A stretch of DNA of 64,000 nucleotides from Amycolatopsis sp. QT-25. GTDB taxonomy: Bacteria > Actinomycetota > Actinomycetes > Mycobacteriales > Pseudonocardiaceae. The notes below the pieces were generated by a model, which was given only the letters and a program-made list of their open reading frames with translations, did not search any database and was not told the origin of the DNA. Shown here in pieces: positions 45,538 through 54,941 of the stretch. Positions within the stretch are counted from its first letter, which is position 1; every line of letters begins with the position of its first letter. Where the stretch lies: the NCBI RefSeq assembly GCF_029369745.1, contig NZ_CP120210.1, positions 4,898,001 to 4,962,000 on the forward strand. Reading direction: 5' to 3'. The translations under genes were made by a program, and so were the position numbers.

Positions 45538-46998
45538 TCACTGGACGGTGAGCGTGTACGTGGCGGTCGAGGTCTTGCCCGAGCCGTCCTTCGCCGTCAC
45601 GGTGATGGGATAGGTACCCGCCTGGAACGGCGCGAAGATCTGCATCGTCGAGCTGCCACCGCTGGAGATGCTCTGCGGGTTGAAGAACGGCGCGATCGGC
45701 AGGCCCGAACCGGAGGCCGACAGGGTGATGGAGCCACTGCCGCCGGTCGCGGAGACGGTCGCGCTGACCAGCGAACCGGCGCGCGCGGTGCCCGAGGCGG
45801 GGTTGAGCGTCACCTTGAGATCGCCCGGTTCGGTGCCGCCCTTGCCGACGGTCAGCGTCAGCGTGGTCGTCGCGGTGTCGGTCGTTCCCTTGCCGGACAC
45901 GGTGATCGGGTAGTTCCGTTCGGGCGTTCCCGCCGCGGTCTCGATCGTCAGCTTCGCGGTGTCACCGGACATGATGGACGACGGCTGGAAGGTCGCCTTG
46001 GCGCCGTCGGGCAGCCCGGACGCGGTCAATTCGACGTTCTCGCTGCCGTTCTTGCCCGCCTTGCTCGTGATCGACGCCGACACGTACCTGCCGGGGTCGG
46101 CCTTCACCGAACCCGGCGAGGCCGCGAGGGTGAACTTGTCGGTGCTGGGCACCTCGCCGATCTGCTGCTTGACCCAGTCGCCCATCTCGTTGTTCAGGCG
46201 GCTGTAGACGCTGTACCACTTGAAGTCGCTGCGGCTCCACGACGTGATGCCGACGACGACCCCGTCGACGATGAACGGGCCACCGCTGTCCCCGGGCAGC
46301 ACGGTCTTGCGGCCGTCGGAGTACCCGGCGCAGATCATCGTCGCCGGGTCGACGCCGTTCTCCACCCCGGTGCACTGATTCGGGTCGACGATCGGCAGCG
46401 TGAGCTTCTGCAGCGTGACGTCGGCGGGGCTGTCGTTGTAGCTCTTCTTGCCGTAGCCCAGGCTGAAACCGTCCTTGCCCGGCGTCTCGAGGCCGGTGTC
46501 GGCGGAGGTGGCGACCTTCGCGTAACCGCCGGCGGGGACGGGGATGTCGGCGTCGGTGGTGATGATCGCGACGTCGTAGCCGTTCCAGGGCTGGGTGAAC
46601 TTCGGGTGCAGCTGGTAGTCGACGGCCTTGAGCTGGGTACCGCCGGTGCTCACCAGATCGTCCAGTCCATAGAGGACGGACTTCTCCCCGGCCAGTTCCT
46701 TGCAGTGCGCCGCGACCATCACCTTGCGGGGCGCCACGACGGAACCACTGCAGCTCTGCCCCTTGGGACGTGAACCGCCCTCACGCAGAGCCGCGATGGC
46801 GAAGGGGTGGTCCTTCACCGAAGCGGGCACCCCGCCGATGCCCTGGGCATGGGCTCCGTCGGGAAGCCGGACGTCACCGGTGGGAGCGATCGCCGAGGCG
46901 GTCGGCTGGGGCGCCGCCCCGGCGGTTCCGCCCGCCACGGGGATCGACAACGTCGCCACACCCAGTGCCAGCAGGCCGAGGACTCTTTTTCTCTTCAC
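45538..46998 (-). CDS. Secreted trypsin-like protease (S1) with two C-terminal Ig-like domains
   Basis: The 486-residue precursor has a signal peptide (cleavage near AGGTAGAA, residue 29). The S1 domain (about 50-280) has His in MVAAHC, Asp in GYDVAII and Ser in GDSGGPF; VLPGDSGGP suggests a classic primary pocket. Two beta-sandwich domains follow (about 290-385 and 390-486), each Ser/Thr/Gly-rich (SLVSATVSATGGSGS). GTG 46998 has AAAGGAA 7 nt upstream. It lies between two S8 genes with equal 27-nt gaps. Confidence 0.92.
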   Translation of the reverse strand: MKRKRVLGLLALGVATLSIPVAGGTAGAAPQPTASAIAPTGDVRLPDGAHAQGIGGVPASVKDHPFAIAALREGGSRPKGQSCSGSVVAPRKVMVAAHCKELAGEKSVLYGLDDLVSTGGTQLKAVDYQLHPKFTQPWNGYDVAIITTDADIPVPAGGYAKVATSADTGLETPGKDGFSLGYGKKSYNDSPADVTLQKLTLPIVDPNQCTGVENGVDPATMICAGYSDGRKTVLPGDSGGPFIVDGVVVGITSWSRSDFKWYSVYSRLNNEMGDWVKQQIGEVPSTDKFTLAASPGSVKADPGRYVSASITSKAGKNGSENVELTASGLPDGAKATFQPSSIMSGDTAKLTIETAAGTPERNYPITVSGKGTTDTATTTLTLTVGKGGTEPGDLKVTLNPASGTARAGSLVSATVSATGGSGSITLSASGSGLPIAPFFNPQSISSGGSSTMQIFAPFQAGTYPITVTAKDGSGKTSTATYTLTVQ

Positions 46999-47025
46999 GG
47001 TATTTCCTTTCAGCAGGGAGGGAAA

Positions 47026-48582
47026 TCAGAAGGTCAGGCCGAAGCTGTCGAGCACGCCGGTGTCGAACCGGTAGACGTCCTGGACACGCAGCTTCCAGTC
47101 GCCGGAACGGTTCTCGCCCGAGGTGTCGACGGTGTAGGTCTTGGAAAGGTCGACGGTGCCTTCGCCACCCGCTTGCTCGAGGTTGACGACCTTGCCGCTC
47201 GGCGTGACGAGGTCGATCCTGAGATCGCCCGTGTACGGGTGTTTGATCGCCACGGCCACCGAAGTGCCGGAGGTCCCCTTCGCGTCGCAGGAACCGATGG
47301 TCACGGTGCTGCTCACGGCTTCACCGGCGTCCGGGACGGCCACGTCGTCGGTGCTGGTGCCGCCCGCGCAGGACGGCGGGTTCGGCGTGCCTCCACCGAG
47401 GAAACCGGTGTACAGCAGCTTGTTCGGCGATCCCTTGGCGTCGGAGATCTTGCCGGGGGTGGCGTTGTCGAGCAGTGCCTTGCTCACCTGCTCGGGGGTG
47501 GCCGACGGGTTCGCGGTCAGGTAGAGCGCGGCCGCGCCGGCGACGTGCGGGGTGGCCATCGACGTGCCGCTCATCTGCTGCGTGCCACCGCCGTTGCGGG
47601 TGGAGGTGATGTTGCTGCCCGGTCCGAACAGATCGGTGCAGGTCCCGTAGTTCGACGACTGCGAAGAGTTGAAGATCGACCGCTTGTCCTGGATGTCGCT
47701 CGCGGCGACCGTGATCGCCTCCGGCGTCCTGGCCGGCGAGACGTTGCAGGCGTCCTGCCCCTCGTTGCCCGCCGCGACCGTGACGGTGATCCCGGCCTGG
47801 ACCGCGCCGCGCACCGCCTGGTCCACAGTGGACGTCACACCGCCACCGATGCTCATCGTGAGCACCGCGGGCTTCTTGGCGTTCTTGGTGACCCAGTCGA
47901 TACCGGACACGATCGTCGACCACGGCGCGCTGGAATTGCAGCCGAGCACGCGGACGGCGACGAGCTTCACGCCTTTCGCGACACCGTAGGTCGTGCTGCC
48001 GACGGTGCCGGCGACGTGTGTGCCGTGGCCGTGGCAGTCCACGGCGTCGTTGTCGTTGTCGACGAAGTCGTAGCCGCTGCTCGCGCGTCCACCGAACTCG
48101 CTCTGCCGGTAGTCCGTCCCGGTGTCGAGCACGTAGACCGTGGCACCGTCGCCTTTATCGGCATAACCGTACTTCTTGTCGAGCGGCAGATCCTTCTGGT
48201 CGACGCGGTCCAGGCCCCAGGTGGGATCGTTCTGGATGTCGGTGGCGTGCGCGACGCTGTCCGGTTCGACCGAAGCGACGGCCGGATCCGCGGCCAGCCG
48301 CCGAGCCTGAGCCTCGGTCATCCGTCCCGCGAAACCGCGCAGCGCCGAATCATAGGTGCGGGTGACCTGACCACCGTATTCCGCCGCCAGTGACCGAGCC
48401 TCGGCGGCGGGCGACGGCCCGGTTTTCAAGGTGACGAGGTAGGAACCTGGAATCGCGTCCGGCGTCCACGCCTGGACGATGGCTCCGGCGGGCGAGGCGA
48501 AGGCGGGTGGTGCCGACAAACCGAAGACGAGCGCCAGGCCGGCAAGGACCACAGCCCTTCCTGGTCGAAGACTTTCACGCAT
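47026..48582 (-). CDS. Secreted subtilisin-like protease (S8) with P-domain
   Basis: The 518-residue precursor has a signal peptide, an I9 propeptide, an S8 domain and a P-domain, like its paralogue two genes on. The triad is canonical: Asp in VYVLDTGT, His in CHGHGTHVAG, Ser in SGTSMATPH, with the oxyanion Asn in AAGNEG. ATG 48582 has AGGAG 8 nt upstream; a longer reading of 26 residues lacks a site. It is first in the operon, so its promoter lies in 48583-48791, an A/T-rich gap behind the LuxR regulator gene. Confidence 0.92.
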   Translation of the reverse strand: MRESLRPGRAVVLAGLALVFGLSAPPAFASPAGAIVQAWTPDAIPGSYLVTLKTGPSPAAEARSLAAEYGGQVTRTYDSALRGFAGRMTEAQARRLAADPAVASVEPDSVAHATDIQNDPTWGLDRVDQKDLPLDKKYGYADKGDGATVYVLDTGTDYRQSEFGGRASSGYDFVDNDNDAVDCHGHGTHVAGTVGSTTYGVAKGVKLVAVRVLGCNSSAPWSTIVSGIDWVTKNAKKPAVLTMSIGGGVTSTVDQAVRGAVQAGITVTVAAGNEGQDACNVSPARTPEAITVAASDIQDKRSIFNSSQSSNYGTCTDLFGPGSNITSTRNGGGTQQMSGTSMATPHVAGAAALYLTANPSATPEQVSKALLDNATPGKISDAKGSPNKLLYTGFLGGGTPNPPSCAGGTSTDDVAVPDAGEAVSSTVTIGSCDAKGTSGTSVAVAIKHPYTGDLRIDLVTPSGKVVNLEQAGGEGTVDLSKTYTVDTSGENRSGDWKLRVQDVYRFDTGVLDSFGLTF

Positions 48583-48791
48583 CGAGTCACTCCTGAAAGT
48601 GGGGAAATCAACACCGGGAGACGGTGCAACAACAATGAGTTCTCCGAGAGACGAGAACAATAAGTATCACGCCCGGCAGGCTACTCAATTAACTGTTCGC
48701 GTCCGGATAATCAGTGCCGTAAGACCATTGAATAAGTGACCTCATCAAAGGAAAAGTACGTGTCGAGGCCACCTCGTCGCCATTCGCCGGC

Positions 48792-51560
48792 TCAGGAGCG
48801 TGGCATGCCGTCGAGTTCGCGCGACAGATGTTCGCCGAGCACCGCGCGGGAAGGCAGCTCGAGCTTGTTCAACGCCCGGCTGATATGGACTTCGACCGTC
48901 CGCGCGGACAGGAAGAGCCGCTCCGCGATTTCGCGGTTGCTGAGATTCTGGGCGGCCAGGCGAGCCACCTCGAGTTCGCGCGGCGACAAGGCCTGGCCAT
49001 AGCCACGGCGACCACGCGACGGAGTGGTGGGATCGTGGCGCGCCAGGGTCCGACGGCATCGCTGCGCGTCGGTGACGGACTTCAGGGAACGGTAGATGGT
49101 TTCGGCCGAGGTCAACGCGCCCAGCAGTTTCCGATGGTCACCGAGTGCGGCGTAACACTCGCCGGCGAGTTCGCTCGCCCCGGCGGCGGCATGGGGGCGC
49201 GGCAAAGCCTGATAGGACAGCGCCGCCTGCCTGAAGAATTCGACCGCGTCGGCAGGGCGGGCCCTGGCGAGCAGACCCCGGCAGAAGAGAGCCGCCGCGT
49301 GGGCGAGCGGCGCGTCCCGTCCGGCGATCCCTTCCCCGTACTCGGCCACCAGCCGCTCCGCCGCGTCACTCTCCCCTCGGGCGAGGAGGACCTGGACCGC
49401 GGGCGGGAGAAGTTCCGCCCCCCAGACCCAGTTGTTCTTCCGGCGCACACTTTCGAGCCCGCTCTCCACGAGCCGCGCGGCGACGGCAAGTTCCTTGGCC
49501 GCCAGGAGAACGGCCACCCTCCCCGCGAACGCCGACGCCCGCTGTGGCACGTTCCCGGCCGCGAGGGTGAAGGCGGCGTCGAAGTTCCGTGACGCCTCTT
49601 TGCGACGTCCGTTGCCCAGTTGGTACCAAGCCAGCGCGAGCAACGGTTCCGCGGCGAGCGAACTGTCCCGGCCGACGCGGCCCACCAGTCCGAGGACTTC
49701 GGTCTCCACCTCGGGCCAGATACCCGTGGCGACGTCGAGCCGGAGAGCCGTCCCGGCCGCGAGCGCTTCCAGGTAGGGTTGCTCCTCGTCGTGGACCAGC
49801 CGCCGGGCGGTGGCGAGATAGGTCCTCGCCACCGGGTAGTACCCGTTCCAGGCGGCCGCGTCGGCGAGGTTGACGTAGGTCCGGCTGACCTGCCTGCGCA
49901 CCTCGGCGGACCGGGGCGAGGCCGGAAGCGTGCCGACGTCCTGCCAGACGCCGGGGTCGGCCACCTGCATCCGGCCGGACACCCGGTTCGCGGTCACCGC
50001 GGCGAGCAATTCGACGTCGCCGGTGCCCTTGCTGGCCCGTTCGGCCTGATCCAGCCGGCGCAGGTTCTCCTCGACCGGCACCGGCCCGATGTGCGGAAGC
50101 GCCAAGGTGATCAGTCCACGGGCGAGAAGCGCCTGCCGTCCGTCCAGATCCGCGATGGCCAGCTCGATCTCGGAACGGCCCGCGTCGACCTGCCCGACCT
50201 GATTGATCAGGACCCGGCCGAGGTTGATCCGGATCTCGCCGCGAGCGGCGTCGCTCAGCGGCCAGTCGTGCGCCGCCGTACGCAGCAGCCGCAACGTGGA
50301 CTCGCCGATCAGACCGTACGCGGTCTGCCGGCTGAGACGAACGGCGAAGTTCTCCTTGCGCGCCCGGGAGAGCGCGGGGTCCCTAAGCGCGGCCTCGAGC
50401 AGCCGTACCGCTTCACCCGGCCGGCCCTCGGCCGCCGCCTGGTCCACGGATTCCGAGACGTACCGTGCCCATTCGTCGAGCTCACCGGCCTCCCGATGGT
50501 GGTACGCGACCCTCCGCGGTTGCGGCTCGTCCGCACAGGCGAGCAGCCGCGCGGCGCCCGAGTGCAGCTGCGACCGCCGCGGGCCCGGGATGGCGGCGTC
50601 GACCGCGTCGGCGACCAGCGGACTGCGCACCGCGTAGCGATCGTTGCCCAAATCGCGCAGGAACCCCGCCGCCATCGCCTGGAGCAGGTCGTCGACCATG
50701 CCGGTGGCGTCCGAGCCCGCCACGGCGGCGAGCGCCTCGCCGCCCGCCGGCCTGCCGAGGGTCACCGCGGCGGAAACGATCGCCGCGGCGCCGTGCTCCA
50801 GCACGGCGAACCGCGCGGCGAGTTCTGCCGCCCAAGCGGCGGGGACGACCTTCTCCACAAGCTTCATGGCCGCCGGCACGTCGAGTCCGGAGATCGCTTC
50901 CAAGACCGCGGTGACCGCCGCGGCCACCCCGCCGGTTCGGCGATGGACCCGCTGGGCGAGCTCACACGAACCGGTCTTCTCCACGACGTCCGCGATCCGC
51001 AACGGCTTCAGGACGTGGCGAGCCGTCACCCCGGACCGGGGAGGCCACCAAGCATCGCGAAGGGTCCGTTGCTGCAACCGGAGCGCGGAACCGGTCACGA
51101 CGGCCAGCCGTTCGGACGGCCGGGCCGCCAGCAGGCGGAGGAAGTCCTGGGTCTCCTCGTCGGCCTGGTCCGCGTCGTCGACGATCAGGAGGGCCCGCTC
51201 CGGCAAGGTCAGCAGTTCGCGGAGCGCACGGTGCACCAGATGGCGATCGGAGCCGAGCGGCTCGGGCAGGACGGCGCTGAATTCGGGGAGCAAGGGGCGC
51301 AGTACCCCGGCGAGCGGCGACAGGCGACCGGCCGGCCCCGTCCACCTGTCCGCGGCGGCACCCAGCGCGTCGAGCAGGGGCGCGAGCGGCACCGGATCGC
51401 GCTCTCGTACGCAGCGGAACTCGAGCACGGTCCGCTCCTGAGCCGCGGACCGCGCCACCCGGCGGAGGAGGTCCGTCTTACCGGATCCGGGTTCGCCTTC
51501 GACCACGATGAAGGCGAACGGCTTGGCGATCTCCCGTTCCACCCAGGACAACTCCACCAC
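48792..51560 (-). CDS. Large LuxR-family ATPase regulator (LAL/MalT type)
   Basis: The 922-residue regulator has an N-terminal AAA/STAND ATPase with Walker A EGEPGSGKTDLL (about 17-28) and Walker B LLIVDDADQADEE. A long helical TPR-like middle follows, and a C-terminal LuxR helix-turn-helix (about 855-915: LSPRELEVARLAAQNLSNRE, HISRALNKLE). GTG 51560 has AAGGGG about 7 nt upstream. It lies just upstream of the protease operon on the same strand (209 nt), so it may control it; that is inference. Confidence 0.88.
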   Translation of the reverse strand: MVELSWVEREIAKPFAFIVVEGEPGSGKTDLLRRVARSAAQERTVLEFRCVRERDPVPLAPLLDALGAAADRWTGPAGRLSPLAGVLRPLLPEFSAVLPEPLGSDRHLVHRALRELLTLPERALLIVDDADQADEETQDFLRLLAARPSERLAVVTGSALRLQQRTLRDAWWPPRSGVTARHVLKPLRIADVVEKTGSCELAQRVHRRTGGVAAAVTAVLEAISGLDVPAAMKLVEKVVPAAWAAELAARFAVLEHGAAAIVSAAVTLGRPAGGEALAAVAGSDATGMVDDLLQAMAAGFLRDLGNDRYAVRSPLVADAVDAAIPGPRRSQLHSGAARLLACADEPQPRRVAYHHREAGELDEWARYVSESVDQAAAEGRPGEAVRLLEAALRDPALSRARKENFAVRLSRQTAYGLIGESTLRLLRTAAHDWPLSDAARGEIRINLGRVLINQVGQVDAGRSEIELAIADLDGRQALLARGLITLALPHIGPVPVEENLRRLDQAERASKGTGDVELLAAVTANRVSGRMQVADPGVWQDVGTLPASPRSAEVRRQVSRTYVNLADAAAWNGYYPVARTYLATARRLVHDEEQPYLEALAAGTALRLDVATGIWPEVETEVLGLVGRVGRDSSLAAEPLLALAWYQLGNGRRKEASRNFDAAFTLAAGNVPQRASAFAGRVAVLLAAKELAVAARLVESGLESVRRKNNWVWGAELLPPAVQVLLARGESDAAERLVAEYGEGIAGRDAPLAHAAALFCRGLLARARPADAVEFFRQAALSYQALPRPHAAAGASELAGECYAALGDHRKLLGALTSAETIYRSLKSVTDAQRCRRTLARHDPTTPSRGRRGYGQALSPRELEVARLAAQNLSNREIAERLFLSARTVEVHISRALNKLELPSRAVLGEHLSRELDGMPRS

Positions 51561-51799
51561 GGCGCCCCTTACGTCAGCGTGAACGACCCCGGCTCGGCAA
51601 GCATCACCCCGGACCACAGCGGTCGCCAGCTTGTGGGCAATAAGTCGGGGCACGTAGTGAATGCGTCCGGTCCGCATATCCGAGGGCGGACGTACCCCGG
51701 CACCGCTGCCCCTAGAATGGGTGCGGAGAAGTCGGCGACACGGTCAGTGGGAGCTGGATTTGGACATGCCGGTGAGACCGGGAACGGGATGAGCGCGCT

Positions 51800-52807
51800 G
51801 TGCGTCAACCGCGCGAACGCGGGTATCCGGTCACGGTGAAGGCGACCAAGACGGCGACGGGCACCGACCCGTTCGTCCACCCGGCGCTGTTCTACCGGGG
51901 ACCGGACGACTATCTGGCGGGCACTGTTCCGTTCATCTTGCGGGGCTTGGAGAGCAGCGAACCGGTCGCGGTCTCGGTGCCCGGCCCCAACCTCGAACTG
52001 CTGCGGGCCGCCTTGGGCCCGGACGCCGAGCGGGTCCTGCTGCTGGACATGACGGAGGAAGGCCGCAACCCCGGCCGGATCATCCCCGGTGTCCTCCGGG
52101 CCTTCGCCGACGAGCACACCACTCGGCGGGTCCGCATCATCGGTGAGCCCATCTGGGCGGAACGGTCCGAGCTGGAATATCCGGCGTGTGCCCAGCACGA
52201 GGCCCTGATCAACCACGCGTTCACCGGCCGCGAAGTCACCATTCTCTGCCCCTACGACGTCACCCGCCTGGACGCCCGCGCCCTCTCCGACGCCAAAGCC
52301 ACCCATCCGGTCTTGATCGACTCCACCGGAGAGCGAGCCAGCACCGGCTACGACCCCGACCGCATCATCACTGGGTACAACACCCCGCTGCCCGAACCGC
52401 TCCCGATCGAGCCTGCCGGGTACAGCGTCATCGACGCCGTCACCGGCGAGGCGGCTTCCCTGGCTCAAGCCCGCGCCGTTGCCCGTGCGCAGGCGCGGCG
52501 TGCCGGCCTCACCGACGATCAGGTGGCGGACGTCCAGCTCGCGGTCGCCGAACTCCTGGCCAACAGCGTGGATCACGGTGGCGGACGAGGACGGCTCAGC
52601 ATCTGGTCCGAGGCGGGCGGGCTCGTCTGCGAGGTCCACGACACCGGCCACCTGACCGATCCGCTGGCCGGACGGCGGCCCGCCTCCCCCGAGCAGCGAC
52701 GCGGCCGCGGGCTCCTGCTGGTCAACCACCTGGCCGACCTCGTACGCGTCCACACCGGCCCACAGGGCACCACGATCCGCGTCTGCTTCACCACCAAGCG
52801 TCACTGA
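51800..52807 (+). CDS. MEDS-domain sensor with HATPase (RsbA-like anti-sigma regulator)
   Basis: The 335-residue protein has an N-terminal MEDS domain (HPALFYRGPDDYLAGTVPFI and VLLLDMTEEGRNPGRIIPG, about 25-200) and a C-terminal HATPase_c domain with the N-box AVAELLANSVDHGGGRG and a G-box GRGLLLVNHLADLV. This architecture is that of RsbA-type kinases of anti-sigma factors acting without phosphotransfer to His. GTG 51800 is poorly supported by a ribosome binding site; GTG 51836 (residue 13) is possible. No sigma-factor gene lies nearby. Confidence 0.8.
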   Translation: MRQPRERGYPVTVKATKTATGTDPFVHPALFYRGPDDYLAGTVPFILRGLESSEPVAVSVPGPNLELLRAALGPDAERVLLLDMTEEGRNPGRIIPGVLRAFADEHTTRRVRIIGEPIWAERSELEYPACAQHEALINHAFTGREVTILCPYDVTRLDARALSDAKATHPVLIDSTGERASTGYDPDRIITGYNTPLPEPLPIEPAGYSVIDAVTGEAASLAQARAVARAQARRAGLTDDQVADVQLAVAELLANSVDHGGGRGRLSIWSEAGGLVCEVHDTGHLTDPLAGRRPASPEQRRGRGLLLVNHLADLVRVHTGPQGTTIRVCFTTKRH

Positions 52808-52877
52808 GCCCCGACACGGTTCGCGCGTGCAGCCGTTTCGAGTGGGGCGGGAGGGTTGTGACCTCGGAGGTGGGTGA

Positions 52878-53065
52878 GCGGGGCCGAGAGTGCCGGTCGG
52901 GCTTCGTCGGCTGCGCCGGTGCGCCGGGAGTACATGAAGGCCCCCTTCCTTGCGCTAGGCCTAGCGCAAGGAAGGGGGCCTTCATGTACTCCCGGCGACA
53001 GAGAACCACGGCGGCGACGTAGCGGGCACTGGGGTCGTGATGTCCCTTGTGGACTGTTGAAGCGA
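52878..53065 (-). repeat. Interspersed repeat, copy 3 (inverted relative to copies 1 and 2)
   Basis: Read on the minus strand it follows copies 1 and 2: TTCAACAGTCC, AGGGACATCACGACCCC, CCGTGGTTCTCT, the hairpin, then GCGCACCGGCGCAGCCGACG. It covers the central part only; the outer flanks seen in the other copies are absent. Confidence 0.7.
52922..52997. terminator. Perfect 76-bp palindrome inside repeat copy 3
   Basis: Positions 52922-52959 and 52960-52997 are exact reverse complements with no spacer (38-bp arms; centre CTAGGCCTAG). It lies between the MEDS protein gene (ends 52807, plus) and the pair ending at 53131 (minus), so it could end both. Any hairpin would need a few unpaired central bases. 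Confidence 0.75.
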
Positions 53066-53130
53066 CGCCGTGCGAACGGACAGCGTTCCTTGCCCGAAAG
53101 GGCACCGGTCCTTTGTGGATGCGGCGCGGC

Positions 53131-53565
53131 TCAGAGTGGCTCCAGATAAGACCTGTCGGACCAATCGTCGTCCTCATCGTCACGAGGCGGCCGGCTGGGG
53201 GCCGGCGTGTCCCGCGCCACCGCGGAAAGCTCTTCGAGTTCGGCGACGGCGGCGTCGACGTCCATCGTCGCCAGTTCGCCGACCTGCCGTTCCAAGGACG
53301 TCCAGGCTTCCGCGGTCAGGCGTCGCCGTTCCTCGGCGGGCAGCGCGTCGATGACCTGCCACCAGCCTCGCGCCTCCTCGACGAACTCGTCCAGCACCGG
53401 GCCGTGCGCCAGCAGCTCGCAGGGTCGCCGTCGCCCGGCGACGACTTCGCCCGCGAAGTCCCCGGCGGCGCCGCCGGTCGCCGCCAGCAGCCGCATGACC
53501 GTCTGCCGCGCCCGGTCCCCTTCGGCGGAGTCGAACGGATCGTGGATCGCGTGCCCGCCCGTCAC
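53131..53565 (-). CDS. Unknown 144-residue protein, coupled to an ESX-like protein
   Basis: A soluble, mostly helical, acidic protein: LLAATGGAAGDFAGEVVAGR, EEARGWWQVIDALPAEERR, and an acidic Pro-rich tail (DDEDDDWSD). There is no signal or membrane segment. GTG 53565 overlaps the upstream stop by 4 bp (GTGA), so the two are made together. I recognise no domain. By analogy with such pairs it may be a chaperone, adaptor or immunity-like partner, but nothing proves this. Confidence 0.75.
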   Translation of the reverse strand: MTGGHAIHDPFDSAEGDRARQTVMRLLAATGGAAGDFAGEVVAGRRRPCELLAHGPVLDEFVEEARGWWQVIDALPAEERRRLTAEAWTSLERQVGELATMDVDAAVAELEELSAVARDTPAPSRPPRDDEDDDWSDRSYLEPL

Positions 53566-54785
53566 AGCAGCACCCGCTTGCGCTTGGCCGGGCACTCGGC
53601 GTCCCGGTGCTCGTAGCCCTCCGGCCACTGCGGCGGGTCACCCATCGCGATGGTGGTTTCCAGCACCTCGTCGAGGGCCTTCTCCCCCGCGAACATGTGC
53701 GCCAGCCCGTACGCGGCGCTGATCAGCGTCTGAATGATCCCGACGATCTCGTTGAAGGACAGCACGAGGTGGATGATGTCCAGCAGCTCGCCTTCCTTCA
53801 CGACTTCGACGAGCTTGCCGCGACGGCCGAGCTGGGACAGCGCTTCGCTGATCACGTCCACGACGCGCATCCCTTTTTCCAGGCCGAGTTTCTTGCCCTT
53901 GGTGAGGATCAGCAGCGCGATGTCGATCGCCGAGCTGTAGCCGTGCCGGATCTCCTGCATCAGGTGGTAGGCGAGCTTCGCCAGCGCTTGGATCGCCAGG
54001 CTCGCGCCACGGAAGTACTGAGCCAGCCGCAGCAGACTCGACCGATAGGTGGCCAGCCAGTTCTTCGCCCGATCGGCGCCCTCCCCTTCCCAGGCCCCCT
54101 GGATCCCGAACCGGCCCTGGTCGATGTTGGCCGCGGTGTTCTCCAGCCCCAGCGCGGCGTCGTCGTAGAGCACCGCCTGCCGCTGCAGCACGGTCCAGTC
54201 GCCGACGAGCAGGTCGGCGATCATGGTGATGAAGTCCTTGTCGGAACCGGTGAGCATCTTGATCACCTCGGCGACGTCGCCGAGGGAACCGCCCAGATCG
54301 AGCAGCTTCTCGCGCTCCGCTTCAGCTTTCACCGGCCACCAGGTCGGGTCGGCCACGGACGCGGGATCGGGTCCGCCGTAGCCCACCGGGACGGCGTCGC
54401 GGAACGACGCGGCACCGGCCGGATCGCGCACTTCGTCCACCGGGACCCGTGCGGCGTCCGGCTCCGGATCGAGCCGGTCCAGCACTTCCGCCGCCCGCGC
54501 GTTCACCACGCCGTACCAGTGCGCCACACAGCGCAGTTCGTGTCCGCCGCCCGCGGCGAGGTCGGCCGCGAACCGCGTCTGGCTCAGCGCCGTGCGCTGC
54601 CACTCGTCCAGTTTCGGCCAGGCGGCGGCGAAGAAACCCTCACCGCTCTCGGTGTCGAATCCGGCTCCGGCGCCGACCAAGCGGTCGAACCACTGCCGAT
54701 AGGTGTCGACGCCCGCGCCCGCCCGCAGGACGAGGTCGCCGAGAGCGCGCACCGCGGCCGGTTCGACCGAGAACCCCTGCCCCAT
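53562..54785 (-). CDS. ESX-like helical protein, unknown function
   Basis: The 407-residue protein is mostly helical, with a WxG-like AWEGEG near 233 and an N-terminal VEPAAVRALGDLVLRAGAGV resembling WXG100-type entry helices (EspG/ESX substrate-like folds). Mid-protein helices (LAKLAYHLMQEIRHGYSSAI) and a hydrophobic region follow; it ends with a Lys/Arg stretch and no recognisable toxin domain. ATG 54785 has GGGGGA 6 nt upstream. It could be a secreted effector or a structural cell-surface protein; I cannot decide. Confidence 0.75.
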   Translation of the reverse strand: MGQGFSVEPAAVRALGDLVLRAGAGVDTYRQWFDRLVGAGAGFDTESGEGFFAAAWPKLDEWQRTALSQTRFAADLAAGGGHELRCVAHWYGVVNARAAEVLDRLDPEPDAARVPVDEVRDPAGAASFRDAVPVGYGGPDPASVADPTWWPVKAEAEREKLLDLGGSLGDVAEVIKMLTGSDKDFITMIADLLVGDWTVLQRQAVLYDDAALGLENTAANIDQGRFGIQGAWEGEGADRAKNWLATYRSSLLRLAQYFRGASLAIQALAKLAYHLMQEIRHGYSSAIDIALLILTKGKKLGLEKGMRVVDVISEALSQLGRRGKLVEVVKEGELLDIIHLVLSFNEIVGIIQTLISAAYGLAHMFAGEKALDEVLETTIAMGDPPQWPEGYEHRDAECPAKRKRVLL

Positions 54786-54889
54786 TCATCCCCCTGTTGC
54801 TCCGAAGTATCCCTTCGACGTAACTGGAGTTTGACAGGTTGCCATCAAATGTCACATCACTGAAATGGAGTACCCGTGGTCCGGTCAGG

Positions 54890-54926
54890 GGTCCGGCCCC
54901 GCCGCGAGACGCGACGGGGCCGGATC
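54890..54926 (-). terminator. Terminator after the FN3 protein gene
   Basis: 16-nt arms 54890-54905 and 54911-54926 pair with two mismatches, around loop GAGAC, 16 nt past the stop at 54942. Confidence 0.55.
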
Positions 54927-54941
54927 AGGGTTTCCGCGGGG

